Part shown: one piece after another, positions 36,349 to 45,930 of the stretch
Numbering within the stretch: position 1 is the stretch's first letter
Layout of the letters: each line of letters opens with the position of its first letter
NCBI RefSeq assembly: GCF_900099995.1
Contig: NZ_FNCZ01000005.1
Span: 1-64,000, forward strand
DNA: 64,000 nucleotides
From: Winogradskyella thalassocola
GTDB lineage: Bacteria; Bacteroidota; Bacteroidia; Flavobacteriales; Flavobacteriaceae
Direction of reading: 5' to 3'
Notes under the pieces: model-generated
The model's input: only the letters and a program-made list of their open reading frames with translations
What the model was told of the DNA's origin: nothing
Database searches by the model: none
Translations under genes and position numbers: made by a program

Positions 36349-37252
36349 TATATATATTATAATTGTCACTTATAATGGCATGCCATGGTTAAAGATGTGT
36401 TTGGATAGTTGTGTTAACTATGCGGTAGTTGTTGTAGATAATGCTTCCACAGACGATACGGTTTCCTTTATCGAGACTAACTATCCTGATGTCACTTTAT
36501 TTAAACAAGACCAAAATTTAGGCTTTGGGCAAGCAAATAATTTAGGCATTCGTTGTGCTTTAGACCAAGGAGCGGAGCATGTGTTTTTATTGAATCAGGA
36601 TGCATATATTGTAAATAAAGCTTTAGATGATTTGGTTGCATTTCAGAAAAAGAAACCAGAGTATGGTGTGTTAAGCCCTATACATATTGCAGGAAATCAA
36701 AAAAAGTTAGATAAAAATTTTTCTAACTTTATGCTCAAAGAATATACAGATCAGTTTTATTCGGATTTTGTACTTGGCAATACTTTAGCGGAAGCCTACG
36801 ATGTGCCTTTTGTAAATGCAGCAGCTTGGTTGCTTTCTCGGGAATGTTTAGAAACTGTTGGAGGTTTTGATCCTTTGTTTTTTCATTATGGAGAAGATGA
36901 CAATTACTGTCAGCGAGTATTGTATCATGGTTTAAAAATAGGTGTTTTACCTAAGTCTTATGTTATTCATGACCGTGAAGATCGAAAACAAATAAAACCT
37001 CTTGAATTTAGTGATGCATATTATAATAATAGAGCAAAATTTTATAAAAAAAAATATGCGAATGTTAATGCAGATATGCAAATTGAACCAAGAGAGAATA
37101 GACTACGAAAAACAATACTAAAATTGCAATTACAATTGAAGTTCTCCAAGGCAAATGGTTTTAAGAAAGAATTATTGCTTTTAAAGGCAATGAAGCCTTT
37201 AATTATTAAAAGTAGAACTAATAATGTATTACCTGGTTCACATTATATATAA
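36338..37252 (+). CDS. Family 2 glycosyltransferase, rhamnosyltransferase-like
   Basis: A 304-residue GT-A enzyme: IIIVTYNGMPWLKMCLDSC, VVDNASTDDTV, LLNQDAYI as the DXD-like site, and FFHYGEDDNYCQRVLYHG. The VVVDNAS and GEDDNYC patterns are typical of enzymes annotated as rhamnosyltransferases, though no dTDP-rhamnose genes are present here. It starts inside the end of the previous gene and is followed by a 109-base gap with no recognised signal. Confidence 0.9.
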   Translation: MVNSIYIIIVTYNGMPWLKMCLDSCVNYAVVVVDNASTDDTVSFIETNYPDVTLFKQDQNLGFGQANNLGIRCALDQGAEHVFLLNQDAYIVNKALDDLVAFQKKKPEYGVLSPIHIAGNQKKLDKNFSNFMLKEYTDQFYSDFVLGNTLAEAYDVPFVNAAAWLLSRECLETVGGFDPLFFHYGEDDNYCQRVLYHGLKIGVLPKSYVIHDREDRKQIKPLEFSDAYYNNRAKFYKKKYANVNADMQIEPRENRLRKTILKLQLQLKFSKANGFKKELLLLKAMKPLIIKSRTNNVLPGSHYI

Positions 37253-37361
37253 TTTTTAATTTAAGTGAATTTTTAAATTAATCTAGAAAAAAGAGAATGA
37301 AGGCATACGTTCTTCTTATATAAATATACTGACAGAAAAAGTACTTTAAAAATTTATAATT

Positions 37362-38309
37362 ATGCCAAAACAACCACTTGTTTCTATTATCATACCCACA
37401 TTCAATCGGGCTCATATAATCGGAGAAACATTAGATTCCATTATAGAACAAACATACCAAAATTGGGAGTGTATTGTTGTAGATGATGGGAGTACGGATC
37501 ATACCGACCAACTATTGGCTAACTATTGTCAACAAGATTCAAGAATTCAATATCACCACAGACCTAAAGATCGACCTAAGGGTGGAAATACTTGTCGCAA
37601 TTATGGATTTGAATTGAGTAAGGGTGAATATGTGAATTGGTTTGATAGTGATGATTTGTATCTGCCAGATGCCATTAAAACCATTAGTGCTGCTTTTGAA
37701 ACTGATACTGATGTTGTGATTAGTCCGATGGCTAGATTTGATGGTGATACAAAGCAATATTTAGGGATGAATACTATAGAGAAAGACCCCCTAATTCCGG
37801 CCTATTTAGTAGGGGAAGTTGCGTTTTACACCGATGGCCCTACTTGGAAACGTAGTTTTTTAGTGCAACAAGAATTATTATTTGATGAAGATTTACCCAT
37901 TATTCAAGATTGGGATTTTAATTTACGCATGTTGTATCAAAATCCAAATATTGTGTTTCTAAAAAAAGCTCAAATAAACTATCGTGTTCATAATCAGTCC
38001 TTGCAAAAAGAATTGGCTAAGTTAAATCTACACATGATTGCCTCCGATTTTAATACGCGATATAAACATTTAGAGTTGTTAGCCAAACATTATCCAGCTG
38101 GTGTCCTCGTTTTAAAACAACTTATTTTAGACCGTCGAAAACATTTTGTGAAATTGGCATTTTCTAGAAACGATGCTTCTAAGCATAGTTTAGCACAAGA
38201 TTTAATACAAACTCAGAAAGCTAATCGAGATTATATAGGTGTCATTAAAAGCTATCTAGGACTTTGGTCTTATACTTTTTTTGGTAGAGGATATTGGTTT
38301 TTTAGGTAA
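37362..38309 (+). CDS. Family 2 glycosyltransferase
   Basis: A 315-residue GT-A enzyme with VSIIIPTFNRAHIIGETLDSI, VDDGSTDHTD, the metal site FDSDDLYLPDA (about 100) and IQDWDFNLRML near 183. The tail is basic and aromatic (YTFFGRGYWFF), a probable membrane contact. It stands between gaps of 109 and 191 bases, so it may be less tightly coupled than its neighbours. Confidence 0.92.
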   Translation: MPKQPLVSIIIPTFNRAHIIGETLDSIIEQTYQNWECIVVDDGSTDHTDQLLANYCQQDSRIQYHHRPKDRPKGGNTCRNYGFELSKGEYVNWFDSDDLYLPDAIKTISAAFETDTDVVISPMARFDGDTKQYLGMNTIEKDPLIPAYLVGEVAFYTDGPTWKRSFLVQQELLFDEDLPIIQDWDFNLRMLYQNPNIVFLKKAQINYRVHNQSLQKELAKLNLHMIASDFNTRYKHLELLAKHYPAGVLVLKQLILDRRKHFVKLAFSRNDASKHSLAQDLIQTQKANRDYIGVIKSYLGLWSYTFFGRGYWFFR

Positions 38310-38500
38310 TGAGGTTTTGGAAGTGAGAAGAGCAAAGTGTAACGCAATAAGCTATGATGAATGTAGATTGCACATTTCGTTTTTTTAGAATTCTTAAATA
38401 TTATTTAGTTCCGTGATATGAATTTTTATTTATTTGTTAATTTCGTTCCTGAAAAAGAAGAACATAGAGTGAAATTTATTCTTTTAAAATTTAAATACAA

Positions 38501-39406
38501 GTGATAGCTATAGTTATTCCCTATTATAAAAGACTGTTTTTTAGAAAAGCATTAGAATCTTTAGCTAATCAAACTGATAAAAGGTTTAATGTTTATATTG
38601 GTGATGATGCGAGCCCTGATGATCCTAAAGATTTAATAGAGGAGTATAATGATAAGTTCAGAATAAAATATAAGAGATTTAAAAATAATCTAGGAAAAAC
38701 CTCACTAACTCAACAGTGGAAAAGGTGTATAGAATTATCAGCAGATGAAGAATGGATTATGATTTTGGGTGATGATGATTATTACAGTACTAATCTTATA
38801 GCATGTTTTTATAAAAACGTTGATAATTTTAGTGGTAAATCAAATGTAGTAAGATTTGCTAAAGAGAATATTTTTAATGATCAAAATAGTATTGCAGCAG
38901 TGCAATATAATCCTGAATTGGAAACCGCTGCAGACTCGTATTACAGAAGAATAACTGGTGCAACAACGAGTACATTATCAGAATATGCTTTTACGAGAAA
39001 AATTTATGAGAAATACGGCTTTTTTGACTACCCTTTAGCATGGCATTCAGATAACCGTGCATGGATTGAGTTTACTGAAAATGGCCCAATTTATTCTATC
39101 AATGATGCGGTGGTGTCTGTAATATGTTCAGCGCAAAGTATAACAGGAAGTACCCTATACGCTGATGCAAAAAGAAAGGCAAATTTGGAGTATTATAAAT
39201 ATTTAATTACTAATAAATTGGACATATTTAATAAAAAGCAATCCATTAGGGTTTTGCATAAATATGAAAATGAAATTAAGCACAGAGAAAACATTACACT
39301 TAAAGAGTATTTGTTTTTATTGCCTTACTATTTAAAAAATTATGAGCAACAATCGTTTAAGAGTTTTTTAAAAAAAATGATAAAATCATCTCTGAATATA
39401 AAATGA
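38501..39406 (+). CDS. Family 2 glycosyltransferase (GTG start)
   Basis: A 301-residue GT-A enzyme: IAIVIPYYKRLFFRKALESL at the N-terminus, GDDASPDDP near 32, LGDDDYYSTN near 88 and WHSDNRAWIEF near 183. It starts with GTG, since the first strand of the fold begins at once and no ATG lies nearby. It overlaps the DUF6625 gene by four bases. Confidence 0.9.
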   Translation: MIAIVIPYYKRLFFRKALESLANQTDKRFNVYIGDDASPDDPKDLIEEYNDKFRIKYKRFKNNLGKTSLTQQWKRCIELSADEEWIMILGDDDYYSTNLIACFYKNVDNFSGKSNVVRFAKENIFNDQNSIAAVQYNPELETAADSYYRRITGATTSTLSEYAFTRKIYEKYGFFDYPLAWHSDNRAWIEFTENGPIYSINDAVVSVICSAQSITGSTLYADAKRKANLEYYKYLITNKLDIFNKKQSIRVLHKYENEIKHRENITLKEYLFLLPYYLKNYEQQSFKSFLKKMIKSSLNIK

Positions 39407-40350
39407 CATCAATCCTCTTAATTATTCCTTATTTCGGCAATTGGCCACTTTGGTTCGATGCATTTTTAAAGTCGTGTGAAGCCAACCCTACAATTCAATG
39501 GTTTTGTCCTACGGATTGTGTACTTCCAAAGGCTTATCCGGCAAATATTACATTTTTTTCTACGACTTTAGCAGACTTAAATAAACATGTTAATGACGTT
39601 GTAGGTGCAAAGGTTCCATTAAGTCCGCGTAAATTTTGTGATCTCAAGCCCGCTTATGCAGATATATTTGCGAAGCAAGTTAGTGATTACGATTTTTGGG
39701 GCTTCTGTGATATGGATATTATATGGGGTAATATTCGGAAGTTTATGACGCAAGATATATTGGAACAATACGATATTATTTCTAGTCGAAAAGAGGCTAT
39801 TTCAGGACATTTTAATTTATTTAGAAATACCCCAGAAATAAATGCATTGTATAAGCAGTTGCCTGATTATAAAACCCTATTTGAAGTTCCTGAATTTAAA
39901 TGGACAGATGAAATAGTTCTTTCTAATTTTATAAAGGAAGATGAAGTGTTCAAATCGATGAACTTAAAAGTATATTGGCCTTTCATACTTTGTAATCAAG
40001 AAAATGGACACGACTCTCACCAAGAATATTATTTAGATAAATGGCTTTGGAAGGATGGTGCAATATTAAAACTGAAAAAAGGACAACCAGTAAATGAAGT
40101 GATGTATTTACATTTTATTAATTGGAAACGTACTATAAAATATAACGATGTTCAGTTTGAAGGTATTCAAACCAACTTTTATATTTCGTACACCGGTCTG
40201 CATTATCATTTGCATACTGAATGGCAACACTTTTTAAACATTTTTAAGAACGTTTTTAATGGGTATTGGATAAAAGAAAAAAGAAGACGAAAAAAACTGA
40301 AAAGGAAAAGTTTTATAAAACGAGTTAAACGAAAATTAAGAATAGATTAA
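39403..40350 (+). CDS. DUF6625-like putative glycosyltransferase
   Basis: A 315-residue protein beginning ILLIIPYFGNWPLWFDAFLKSC, with FCDLKPAYADIF and GFCDMDIIWGNI (a DxD motif near 104-106). GHFNLFRNTPEIN and a highly basic C-terminus (KEKRRRKKLKRK) follow. This pattern matches a family annotated as DUF6625 in polysaccharide loci; its GT-A-like layout and DxD suggest a sugar transferase, without proof. The basic tail probably binds the inner membrane surface. It is coupled to both neighbours. Confidence 0.75.
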   Translation: MTSILLIIPYFGNWPLWFDAFLKSCEANPTIQWFCPTDCVLPKAYPANITFFSTTLADLNKHVNDVVGAKVPLSPRKFCDLKPAYADIFAKQVSDYDFWGFCDMDIIWGNIRKFMTQDILEQYDIISSRKEAISGHFNLFRNTPEINALYKQLPDYKTLFEVPEFKWTDEIVLSNFIKEDEVFKSMNLKVYWPFILCNQENGHDSHQEYYLDKWLWKDGAILKLKKGQPVNEVMYLHFINWKRTIKYNDVQFEGIQTNFYISYTGLHYHLHTEWQHFLNIFKNVFNGYWIKEKRRRKKLKRKSFIKRVKRKLRID

Positions 40351-40352
40351 AT

Positions 40353-41105
40353 ATGTTTTTATTTACACATATTGAAAAATGTGGGGGGACTTCCTTTAAT
40401 GAAGTTTTAAGTTTAACCTATCCTCGTTATTTTCATGTAACCAAAAATAAATACGGAGGAAATGAAACACGTAATGACTTAACGAGTATACAGTATCATA
40501 AAATCATGAATTATTGCCCTCAAGGTATAGGAGGACATAGTGTGCGTCCTTATTTTGATTTTTTACCACAGTCAAAAAGGATAACTTTTTTTAGAGATCC
40601 TTTAGAGCGATATTTATCACAATATAATCATATGGCAGAGAGAGGATGGGTGACCTCTATTGATGATTTTTTGGAAATAAATTTTTATAGTAATTTCATA
40701 ACAAAAAAAATATCAGGGGTAGATGGAGACATAAATTATGCTATAACCCTTTTAGATAATTACGAATTTATAGGAGATGTAAACAGGTATAATAAATCTT
40801 TAAATTATCTTCAAGATGTATTACATGTAAAATTGATAGGAAGTATAAATCAAAAAAATGTAAGAAAATTTAATAAAAATTATTTGAATCTTAATGATTT
40901 GTCTGAAAAACAATATTATAAAGCAGAACAAAACAATCAGCTAGATATAAAATTATATGAAAAGTATATTTTAAGTAAAAATATTTTAAATCAATATAAT
41001 GATGATATTATTTTAAAGAAACCATCAAAATTAAGATTGAAATTACTTTCAAAGATTAATACTTATAAAAAATATAAAATAATAACTCCTTTAAGATTAG
41101 AATAG
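40353..41105 (+). CDS. Sulfotransferase family 2 domain protein
   Basis: A 250-residue protein with THIEKCGGTSFNEVL (5-19) as the PAPS-binding loop and RITFFRDPLERYLSQYNHM (about 76-94) as the 3'-phosphate site. This arrangement resembles carbohydrate (heparan 2-O-type) sulfotransferases and differs from the enzyme at 32758. The C-terminal third is Asn/Lys-rich and AT-rich. It gives the locus a second sulfation step, presumably at another sugar or position. Confidence 0.82.
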   Translation: MFLFTHIEKCGGTSFNEVLSLTYPRYFHVTKNKYGGNETRNDLTSIQYHKIMNYCPQGIGGHSVRPYFDFLPQSKRITFFRDPLERYLSQYNHMAERGWVTSIDDFLEINFYSNFITKKISGVDGDINYAITLLDNYEFIGDVNRYNKSLNYLQDVLHVKLIGSINQKNVRKFNKNYLNLNDLSEKQYYKAEQNNQLDIKLYEKYILSKNILNQYNDDIILKKPSKLRLKLLSKINTYKKYKIITPLRLE

Positions 41106-41106
41106 T

Positions 41107-42246
41107 TTGAAAGAAACCATTTCTCTACTACATCCTTTTTCAGCTAAATCCGTGGGTTTAAAACCTACAGATTTATACTACTTTCATAGTAAGCCACATG
41201 AAAATGCTTTGCGTGGTTTACAAAGAAAAGGCTATGGTGTCGCAATAGATTATTTTACGAGTTCATTTTTTCCTTATGCTAAAACGATAAAAGGTGTTAA
41301 AAAACGTTTTTGGCCTGTCAGTTGGCCTATATTAAAAAAGCGACATGCTTGGAAAAAACAACATTCAATATTTAATTATTTATACACTAGTGTTATGCCT
41401 TCAACACTTACGATTATAAATATGTCAGGACACGGCAGTGCCTACTGTTTTAATTTAGCAGCTTTATTAAAAAAGCAAAATAAACCGTATATCGCTATGA
41501 TAGGAGGTATGCACATGGGAAACTCAAAAGACGTTTTAAATTATTATAACAATGCCAATCACATTATTGTACATACACAGGTTCAAAAAGATATTTTAAA
41601 ACAAACTAATGGATTTAGGGATTTAGAAATAAAAGTGATGCCATTAGGTGTGGATACGAGCTTGTTTAAACCCCGGTTTAACGTAAAAGAAAAATCTAGC
41701 TTGTTATATGTGGGACGTATTTCACGATTAAAGCAAATAGAGTGTGCCATAGATTCACTCGTGTATCTGAATAAAAAAGGAGTAACGGGAGTAAACTTGA
41801 CTATTATAGGTCCTATAAGTGATACTGAATATCATAAAGAATTACAAGAAAAAGTACGAAGCCTAGGATTAGAATCTCAAATACATTTTAAAGGTCCACT
41901 AAAACAGGAGAATTTAATACCTTATTATCAAAGCGCCACATTACTTTTAATGCCTAGCAAACATGAGTCTTTCGGTATGGTTATGGTCGAAGCTATGGGA
42001 TGTGGTACACCTGTAGTAGCTTTTCGAGGCTCAGGTGGCCCAGATGAAATTGTGACTAATAACGTTACAGGAGTATTGTGCGAGGACGTTAATTATAGTC
42101 AACAGGTTTATAATTTATTAGTAAATAAGAAAGTATTAGATGACATGAGTCGTAGTGCGGTGTTAGACGTTATGCAGCATTGGAGTTTAGATTATACCGC
42201 CCATTGCTTAGAGGATTCAGTTAAATTTGCATTAGAAAAATTTTAA
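41107..42246 (+). CDS. Family 4 glycosyltransferase (TTG start)
   Basis: A 379-residue GT-B enzyme. The C-terminal half has the nucleotide-sugar site PSKHESFGMVMVEAMGCGTPVVAFRGSGGPDEIV with the paired Glu residues (E-x7-E) and LLYVGRISRLKQIE as the domain linker. The N-terminal acceptor domain includes GGMHMGN. A TTG at 41107, one base after the previous stop, is the only start that keeps the N-terminal strand. The next gene follows immediately. Confidence 0.9.
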   Translation: MKETISLLHPFSAKSVGLKPTDLYYFHSKPHENALRGLQRKGYGVAIDYFTSSFFPYAKTIKGVKKRFWPVSWPILKKRHAWKKQHSIFNYLYTSVMPSTLTIINMSGHGSAYCFNLAALLKKQNKPYIAMIGGMHMGNSKDVLNYYNNANHIIVHTQVQKDILKQTNGFRDLEIKVMPLGVDTSLFKPRFNVKEKSSLLYVGRISRLKQIECAIDSLVYLNKKGVTGVNLTIIGPISDTEYHKELQEKVRSLGLESQIHFKGPLKQENLIPYYQSATLLLMPSKHESFGMVMVEAMGCGTPVVAFRGSGGPDEIVTNNVTGVLCEDVNYSQQVYNLLVNKKVLDDMSRSAVLDVMQHWSLDYTAHCLEDSVKFALEKF

Positions 42247-43380
42247 ATGAAACCAAGATATACTGTAATAATATATACTCCACAAGATTTAAATCATTCG
42301 TCATATATGCAAACAGGCTTATTTGAACTTGAAAATATGGGATTGATAAGGTGTGAATTAAAAATTGATATTTCCAAGAAGGTAGGACGGATAAGTACAG
42401 AAACGGGTAAGTCGTTAATTAGTAATCACCCACAACAAAAAACGTCTTTTTATAAACTTATTGATCACTACTTGAGTAAAGAGTTTTTTTTTGCAGGGGA
42501 TTTGTATGATATTTCGCATTTTTTTTCACAATATGCATTAGAAAATTGTGATTTTATTTTTAAGAGGAATTATGTGTCGAAAGATATCGATTGCTTGGAA
42601 TCTGAATTTAAAAATAAGATTTACCCAATGGGCTTGACTTTGGGAGTTCAAGGTTCAAGTCGGAAGTTTTGGGGGCTTCTAAAATTATCATATTTTTTTG
42701 CTAATTTGAATCTGAAGCTGAAGTTAGATAGGAATTTGATTAAAAGAATTCGAAATGTTATAAGCCATACTTCTCGCCATATCGAATACGTTACCCGCGG
42801 AAGGTCAATTGATTTATTAGAAAAAACACCTGAATCAACAGAATTGAATGTGTTTTATCAAGTTCGTTGTTTCCCACAAATACATGATGAAAATGTTAAA
42901 ATTATTCATAGAGAGAGAAGCTCATTAATTAGATTATTAAAAAATCAATTAAATGATTTTTATTTGGGAGGTATTGTGCCAGGAGAAATTTCTAATACTT
43001 ATTACAAAGATTGTTTAACCACCTTACCAACAGACCCTGTCTCCTATATTGCACAAATCAAGAAATCTAGTATCTGTATTTATACCAAAGGACTTCAAAA
43101 TTCACCTGCTCGAAAATTGTCAGAATATTTATCACAAGGAAAATGCATAGTCGCAGAAAGATTTGAAACCGAGTTACCTGTGCCTTTAGAGAATGGAAAA
43201 AATATAATTTATTTTGATTCTCCAGAACATTGTGTTGAAATATGTAAGGAATTATTGAAGAATCCAAAAAAAGTAAAACTTCTTTCTAAAAATGCCAGAG
43301 TTTATTTTGAAACCCATGTACACCCTGTTAAAAATGTAAAGCGTATTTTGGAACTTATGTTAAACCATAAAATAAATTAA
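42247..43380 (+). CDS. Unclassified protein, probable GT-B glycosyltransferase
   Basis: I do not recognise a definite family for this 377-residue protein. Its C-terminal third (SSICIYTKGLQNSPARKLSEYLSQGKCIVAERF, then GKNIIYFDSPEHCVEICKELL) has the form of the donor-binding domain of GT-B enzymes, with Ser-Glu in place of the usual E-x7-E arrangement. The N-terminal half lacks clear motifs. It sits without gaps between two family 4 transferases, so a role in transfer is likely; it could also be an exostosin-like enzyme. Confidence 0.6.
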   Translation: MKPRYTVIIYTPQDLNHSSYMQTGLFELENMGLIRCELKIDISKKVGRISTETGKSLISNHPQQKTSFYKLIDHYLSKEFFFAGDLYDISHFFSQYALENCDFIFKRNYVSKDIDCLESEFKNKIYPMGLTLGVQGSSRKFWGLLKLSYFFANLNLKLKLDRNLIKRIRNVISHTSRHIEYVTRGRSIDLLEKTPESTELNVFYQVRCFPQIHDENVKIIHRERSSLIRLLKNQLNDFYLGGIVPGEISNTYYKDCLTTLPTDPVSYIAQIKKSSICIYTKGLQNSPARKLSEYLSQGKCIVAERFETELPVPLENGKNIIYFDSPEHCVEICKELLKNPKKVKLLSKNARVYFETHVHPVKNVKRILELMLNHKIN

Positions 43381-43383
43381 CTA

Positions 43384-44418
43384 TTGGGTCATACGCTATT
43401 TATACATCACAGATCTAAGCACCATGCTAAAAACTCGGGTTATAGTAGATTGGTAGATTACTATAAAGGTTCTGCCTCGGTAAATGGAGATCAAAATTTA
43501 CCATTTATAGCGGCAAAACAATGGGCTAAAATGGCTAAAAAGCAAGCCGGTTTATATGATGCAGGAAGCGTTTTTAAAGAATATGCGCTCTATAAATCAT
43601 TAAAAAACAGAGATAAACAAGAGCCTACGACTGTTCATTATTTAAATGGTGAACGCGATATTCGATACATTGTGCGGTATGGAAGCGTATTTAAAAACAC
43701 TAGATTTTGTGCAACGTTTCATAAACCACCAAAAACTTTAGACACTCTAATTCATAATACTAATTATATAGGTCGTTTAGATGGTGCTGTTTGTGTTGGG
43801 GAAAATCAGGTCAATTATATAAAAGAGCGTTTTAAAATCCCCAAAGTAAAGTACATATCTCATGGAGTAGATAGTCAGTTTTTTGTACCTGCATTGCATA
43901 AAGCGTATAAACAACCTATATTATTATTTGTCGGACAGCACATGCGCGATTTTGAGGCTTTAAATTATTGTGTGCCTAAATTGTCAGAAGCAATTCCGGA
44001 TTTAAAAGTACATGTGGTTATTCATAAGGCTTATGTGAATAAAATACGACCACATCGCTGTATTAAGGTCTTTAGTGGTATTAATGATGATATGCTATTA
44101 GAAAAGTACCAAGAAGCTACTGCTTTATTTTTGCCTTTACTAGATAGTACTGCTTGTAATTCTATTTTAGAAGGTTTGGCTTGCGGATTACCAATTATAA
44201 CGACAGATGTTGGTGGGAATTCGGGATACTTAAAAAGCACAGATGCTGTATTAACAAAATTGGGTGATTATGATGATTTAATAGAGCGCACTATAAAAAT
44301 TGTTTTAAATGAAAGTCTATTAGAAACAATGCGTAAAAAAAGTAGAATGAAGGGGGAAGCCTTAGATTGGAAATTTGTAGCCAGTGACGTAAATGATTTT
44401 CATGCGTCTTTATTTTAA
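43384..44418 (+). CDS. Family 4 glycosyltransferase (TTG start)
   Basis: A 344-residue GT-B enzyme: TLFIHHRSKHHAKNSGYSRLVDYY at the N-terminus, YISHGVDSQFF and LFVGQHMRDFEAL in the linker. The donor site is LPLLDSTACNSILEGLACGLPIITTDVGG, in which Asp-Ser replaces the usual Ser-x-x-Glu before the second Glu. Start TTG three bases after the preceding stop, with no in-frame ATG nearby. A 51-base gap follows. Confidence 0.88.
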   Translation: MGHTLFIHHRSKHHAKNSGYSRLVDYYKGSASVNGDQNLPFIAAKQWAKMAKKQAGLYDAGSVFKEYALYKSLKNRDKQEPTTVHYLNGERDIRYIVRYGSVFKNTRFCATFHKPPKTLDTLIHNTNYIGRLDGAVCVGENQVNYIKERFKIPKVKYISHGVDSQFFVPALHKAYKQPILLFVGQHMRDFEALNYCVPKLSEAIPDLKVHVVIHKAYVNKIRPHRCIKVFSGINDDMLLEKYQEATALFLPLLDSTACNSILEGLACGLPIITTDVGGNSGYLKSTDAVLTKLGDYDDLIERTIKIVLNESLLETMRKKSRMKGEALDWKFVASDVNDFHASLF

Positions 44419-44469
44419 ATACATAAAAGTAAATGTCTCTTGTTTTTTTATAATTTATAAAATTAGTTT

Positions 44470-45684
44470 TTGAAACCACCATTTAAAATCGCTATATACA
44501 CAGGTCTTATTCCGAATACGACGTTTATAGAAACGCTCATTGCTGGAGTGGCTAAAGAGCATGAGGTTTTACTTTTTGGTACCGTTAAAAAAAAGACCAG
44601 TTATCCTTCTAAGCGTATTAAAATTATAGATACGCCCACGTCGTTATACAGAAATATACCGTTGACACTTTGGAGAACCCTAAAGTTGGGTGTTCAGCAT
44701 CCTAAACGGTTATCATTGGCTATAAAAGAAGCGAAAACCTATCCTACATTGTATACCAAATGGCTTCGGTTTTCACGTTTTGTGCCAGTGTTATTACACG
44801 CTCCAGATATATTTCATTTGCAATGGACAAGCCGTATAGACCGTTGGTTGTTTTTAAAATCGGCATATCCATGTCATATTGTAGTAAGTTTGTTAGGATC
44901 GCAAGCTGCTATTTTACCTTATATAGACCCAGAGGTGTTTAAGCGTTATCAACGCTGTCTTCCTAAAGTAGATGCTATACATTCCATTTCTGAACATTTA
45001 GGGCGTCAAGCAGCAAATTTTAATGTCCGTGCAGAGCGCGTTCATGTGATTTCTACTCCTATTTCGACGGCTGCTTTTTCCTACTATAAGCCTTTTATAA
45101 AACGGGGTGTTAAACCATTTCGGTTGGTATCTGTAGGACGACATCATTGGGTAAAAGGTTATCGTTATGGGATACAAGCGGTACATCAGCTTATTCAGTC
45201 TGGCGTAGACGTTAATTACACGATAATTGCTGCAGGGAACATTCCGGAAGATCTTTTATTTCAGGTCAACCAATTGGGATTACAAGATTATATAACCTTT
45301 AAGCCAGGTTTACCTCAAGAGGCATTGTTTGAGCACTTACAAACATATGATGCTTTGCTATTGCCAAGCTTAAGTGAAGGTATTGCCAATGTGGTACTGG
45401 AAGTCATGGCTATAGGTCTGCCTGTGATTTCTTCAAATTGTGGAGGTATGGCCGAGGTTGTGATTCCCTACAAAACAGGATGGTTGGTACCTGTTAGAGA
45501 TGCTAAAGCCCTTGCTGATGCTGTTATTGATTGTATGCAAGTTGACGTTGAAGATAAGCGTAAAATTATACAACAGGCTTATGATTTGGTAAATGCTAAT
45601 TATCATGAAGCACATAGTATTGCACAGATGCTGCAACTTTATGATGAGGTAGTTGGGAGTGATGTTGAAGTGAATAAAGTGTAA
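44470..45684 (+). CDS. Family 4 glycosyltransferase, tandem paralog 1 (TTG start)
   Basis: A 404-residue GT-B enzyme (FKIAIYTGLIPNTTFIETL, FHLQWTSRIDRW, VSVGRHHWVKGYRYG, LPSLSEGIANVVLEVMAIG, CGGMAEVVIPYKTGWLVP). The TTG start is confirmed by alignment with the paralog at 45931, whose ATG is in the same position. The two are about half identical by eye and each is followed by the same type of repeat and hairpin element, so gene and spacer were duplicated together. Confidence 0.92.
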   Translation: MKPPFKIAIYTGLIPNTTFIETLIAGVAKEHEVLLFGTVKKKTSYPSKRIKIIDTPTSLYRNIPLTLWRTLKLGVQHPKRLSLAIKEAKTYPTLYTKWLRFSRFVPVLLHAPDIFHLQWTSRIDRWLFLKSAYPCHIVVSLLGSQAAILPYIDPEVFKRYQRCLPKVDAIHSISEHLGRQAANFNVRAERVHVISTPISTAAFSYYKPFIKRGVKPFRLVSVGRHHWVKGYRYGIQAVHQLIQSGVDVNYTIIAAGNIPEDLLFQVNQLGLQDYITFKPGLPQEALFEHLQTYDALLLPSLSEGIANVVLEVMAIGLPVISSNCGGMAEVVIPYKTGWLVPVRDAKALADAVIDCMQVDVEDKRKIIQQAYDLVNANYHEAHSIAQMLQLYDEVVGSDVEVNKV

Positions 45685-45746
45685 AGTTTGAAGTGGGAAA
45701 TGGGAAATTGAATTTGAACTCGAATTTGAGGTTGAATTTGAAGAAG

Positions 45747-45814
45747 AACCCTTTCGCCTTTGTTTTCTTTAAGGGAAAACAAATCCACTTTCACTTGAAA
45801 AAAGGGAAGGATCT
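45747..45814. repeat. Two-hairpin element, copy 4
   Basis: Hairpin 1 TTTGTTTTC (45759-45767)/GAAAACAAA (45775-45783). The spacer is TCCA. A weaker hairpin 2, CTTTC/GGAAG-type, ends near 45811. It lies between the two paralogous family 4 genes and is preceded by GAATTTGA-type spacer repeats. Confidence 0.85.
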
Positions 45815-45887
45815 AGAATGATAGGATTTAATAGAGATAGGGAATAGGAGTTAGGGAATACGTGTATGTGCTCTTGTGTTTATAACT

Positions 45888-45895
45888 TACCTTTG
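45888..45895 (+). promoter_or_regulatory. TAnnTTTG box before the second paralog
   Basis: TACCTTTG matches the Bacteroidota -7 element and lies 35 bases before the ATG. No good TTG is found at the usual distance upstream, so this is a candidate internal promoter only. Confidence 0.3.
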
Positions 45896-45930
45896 TCAGT
45901 GTCATAGTTATTTGAACTAATTACAAAATT

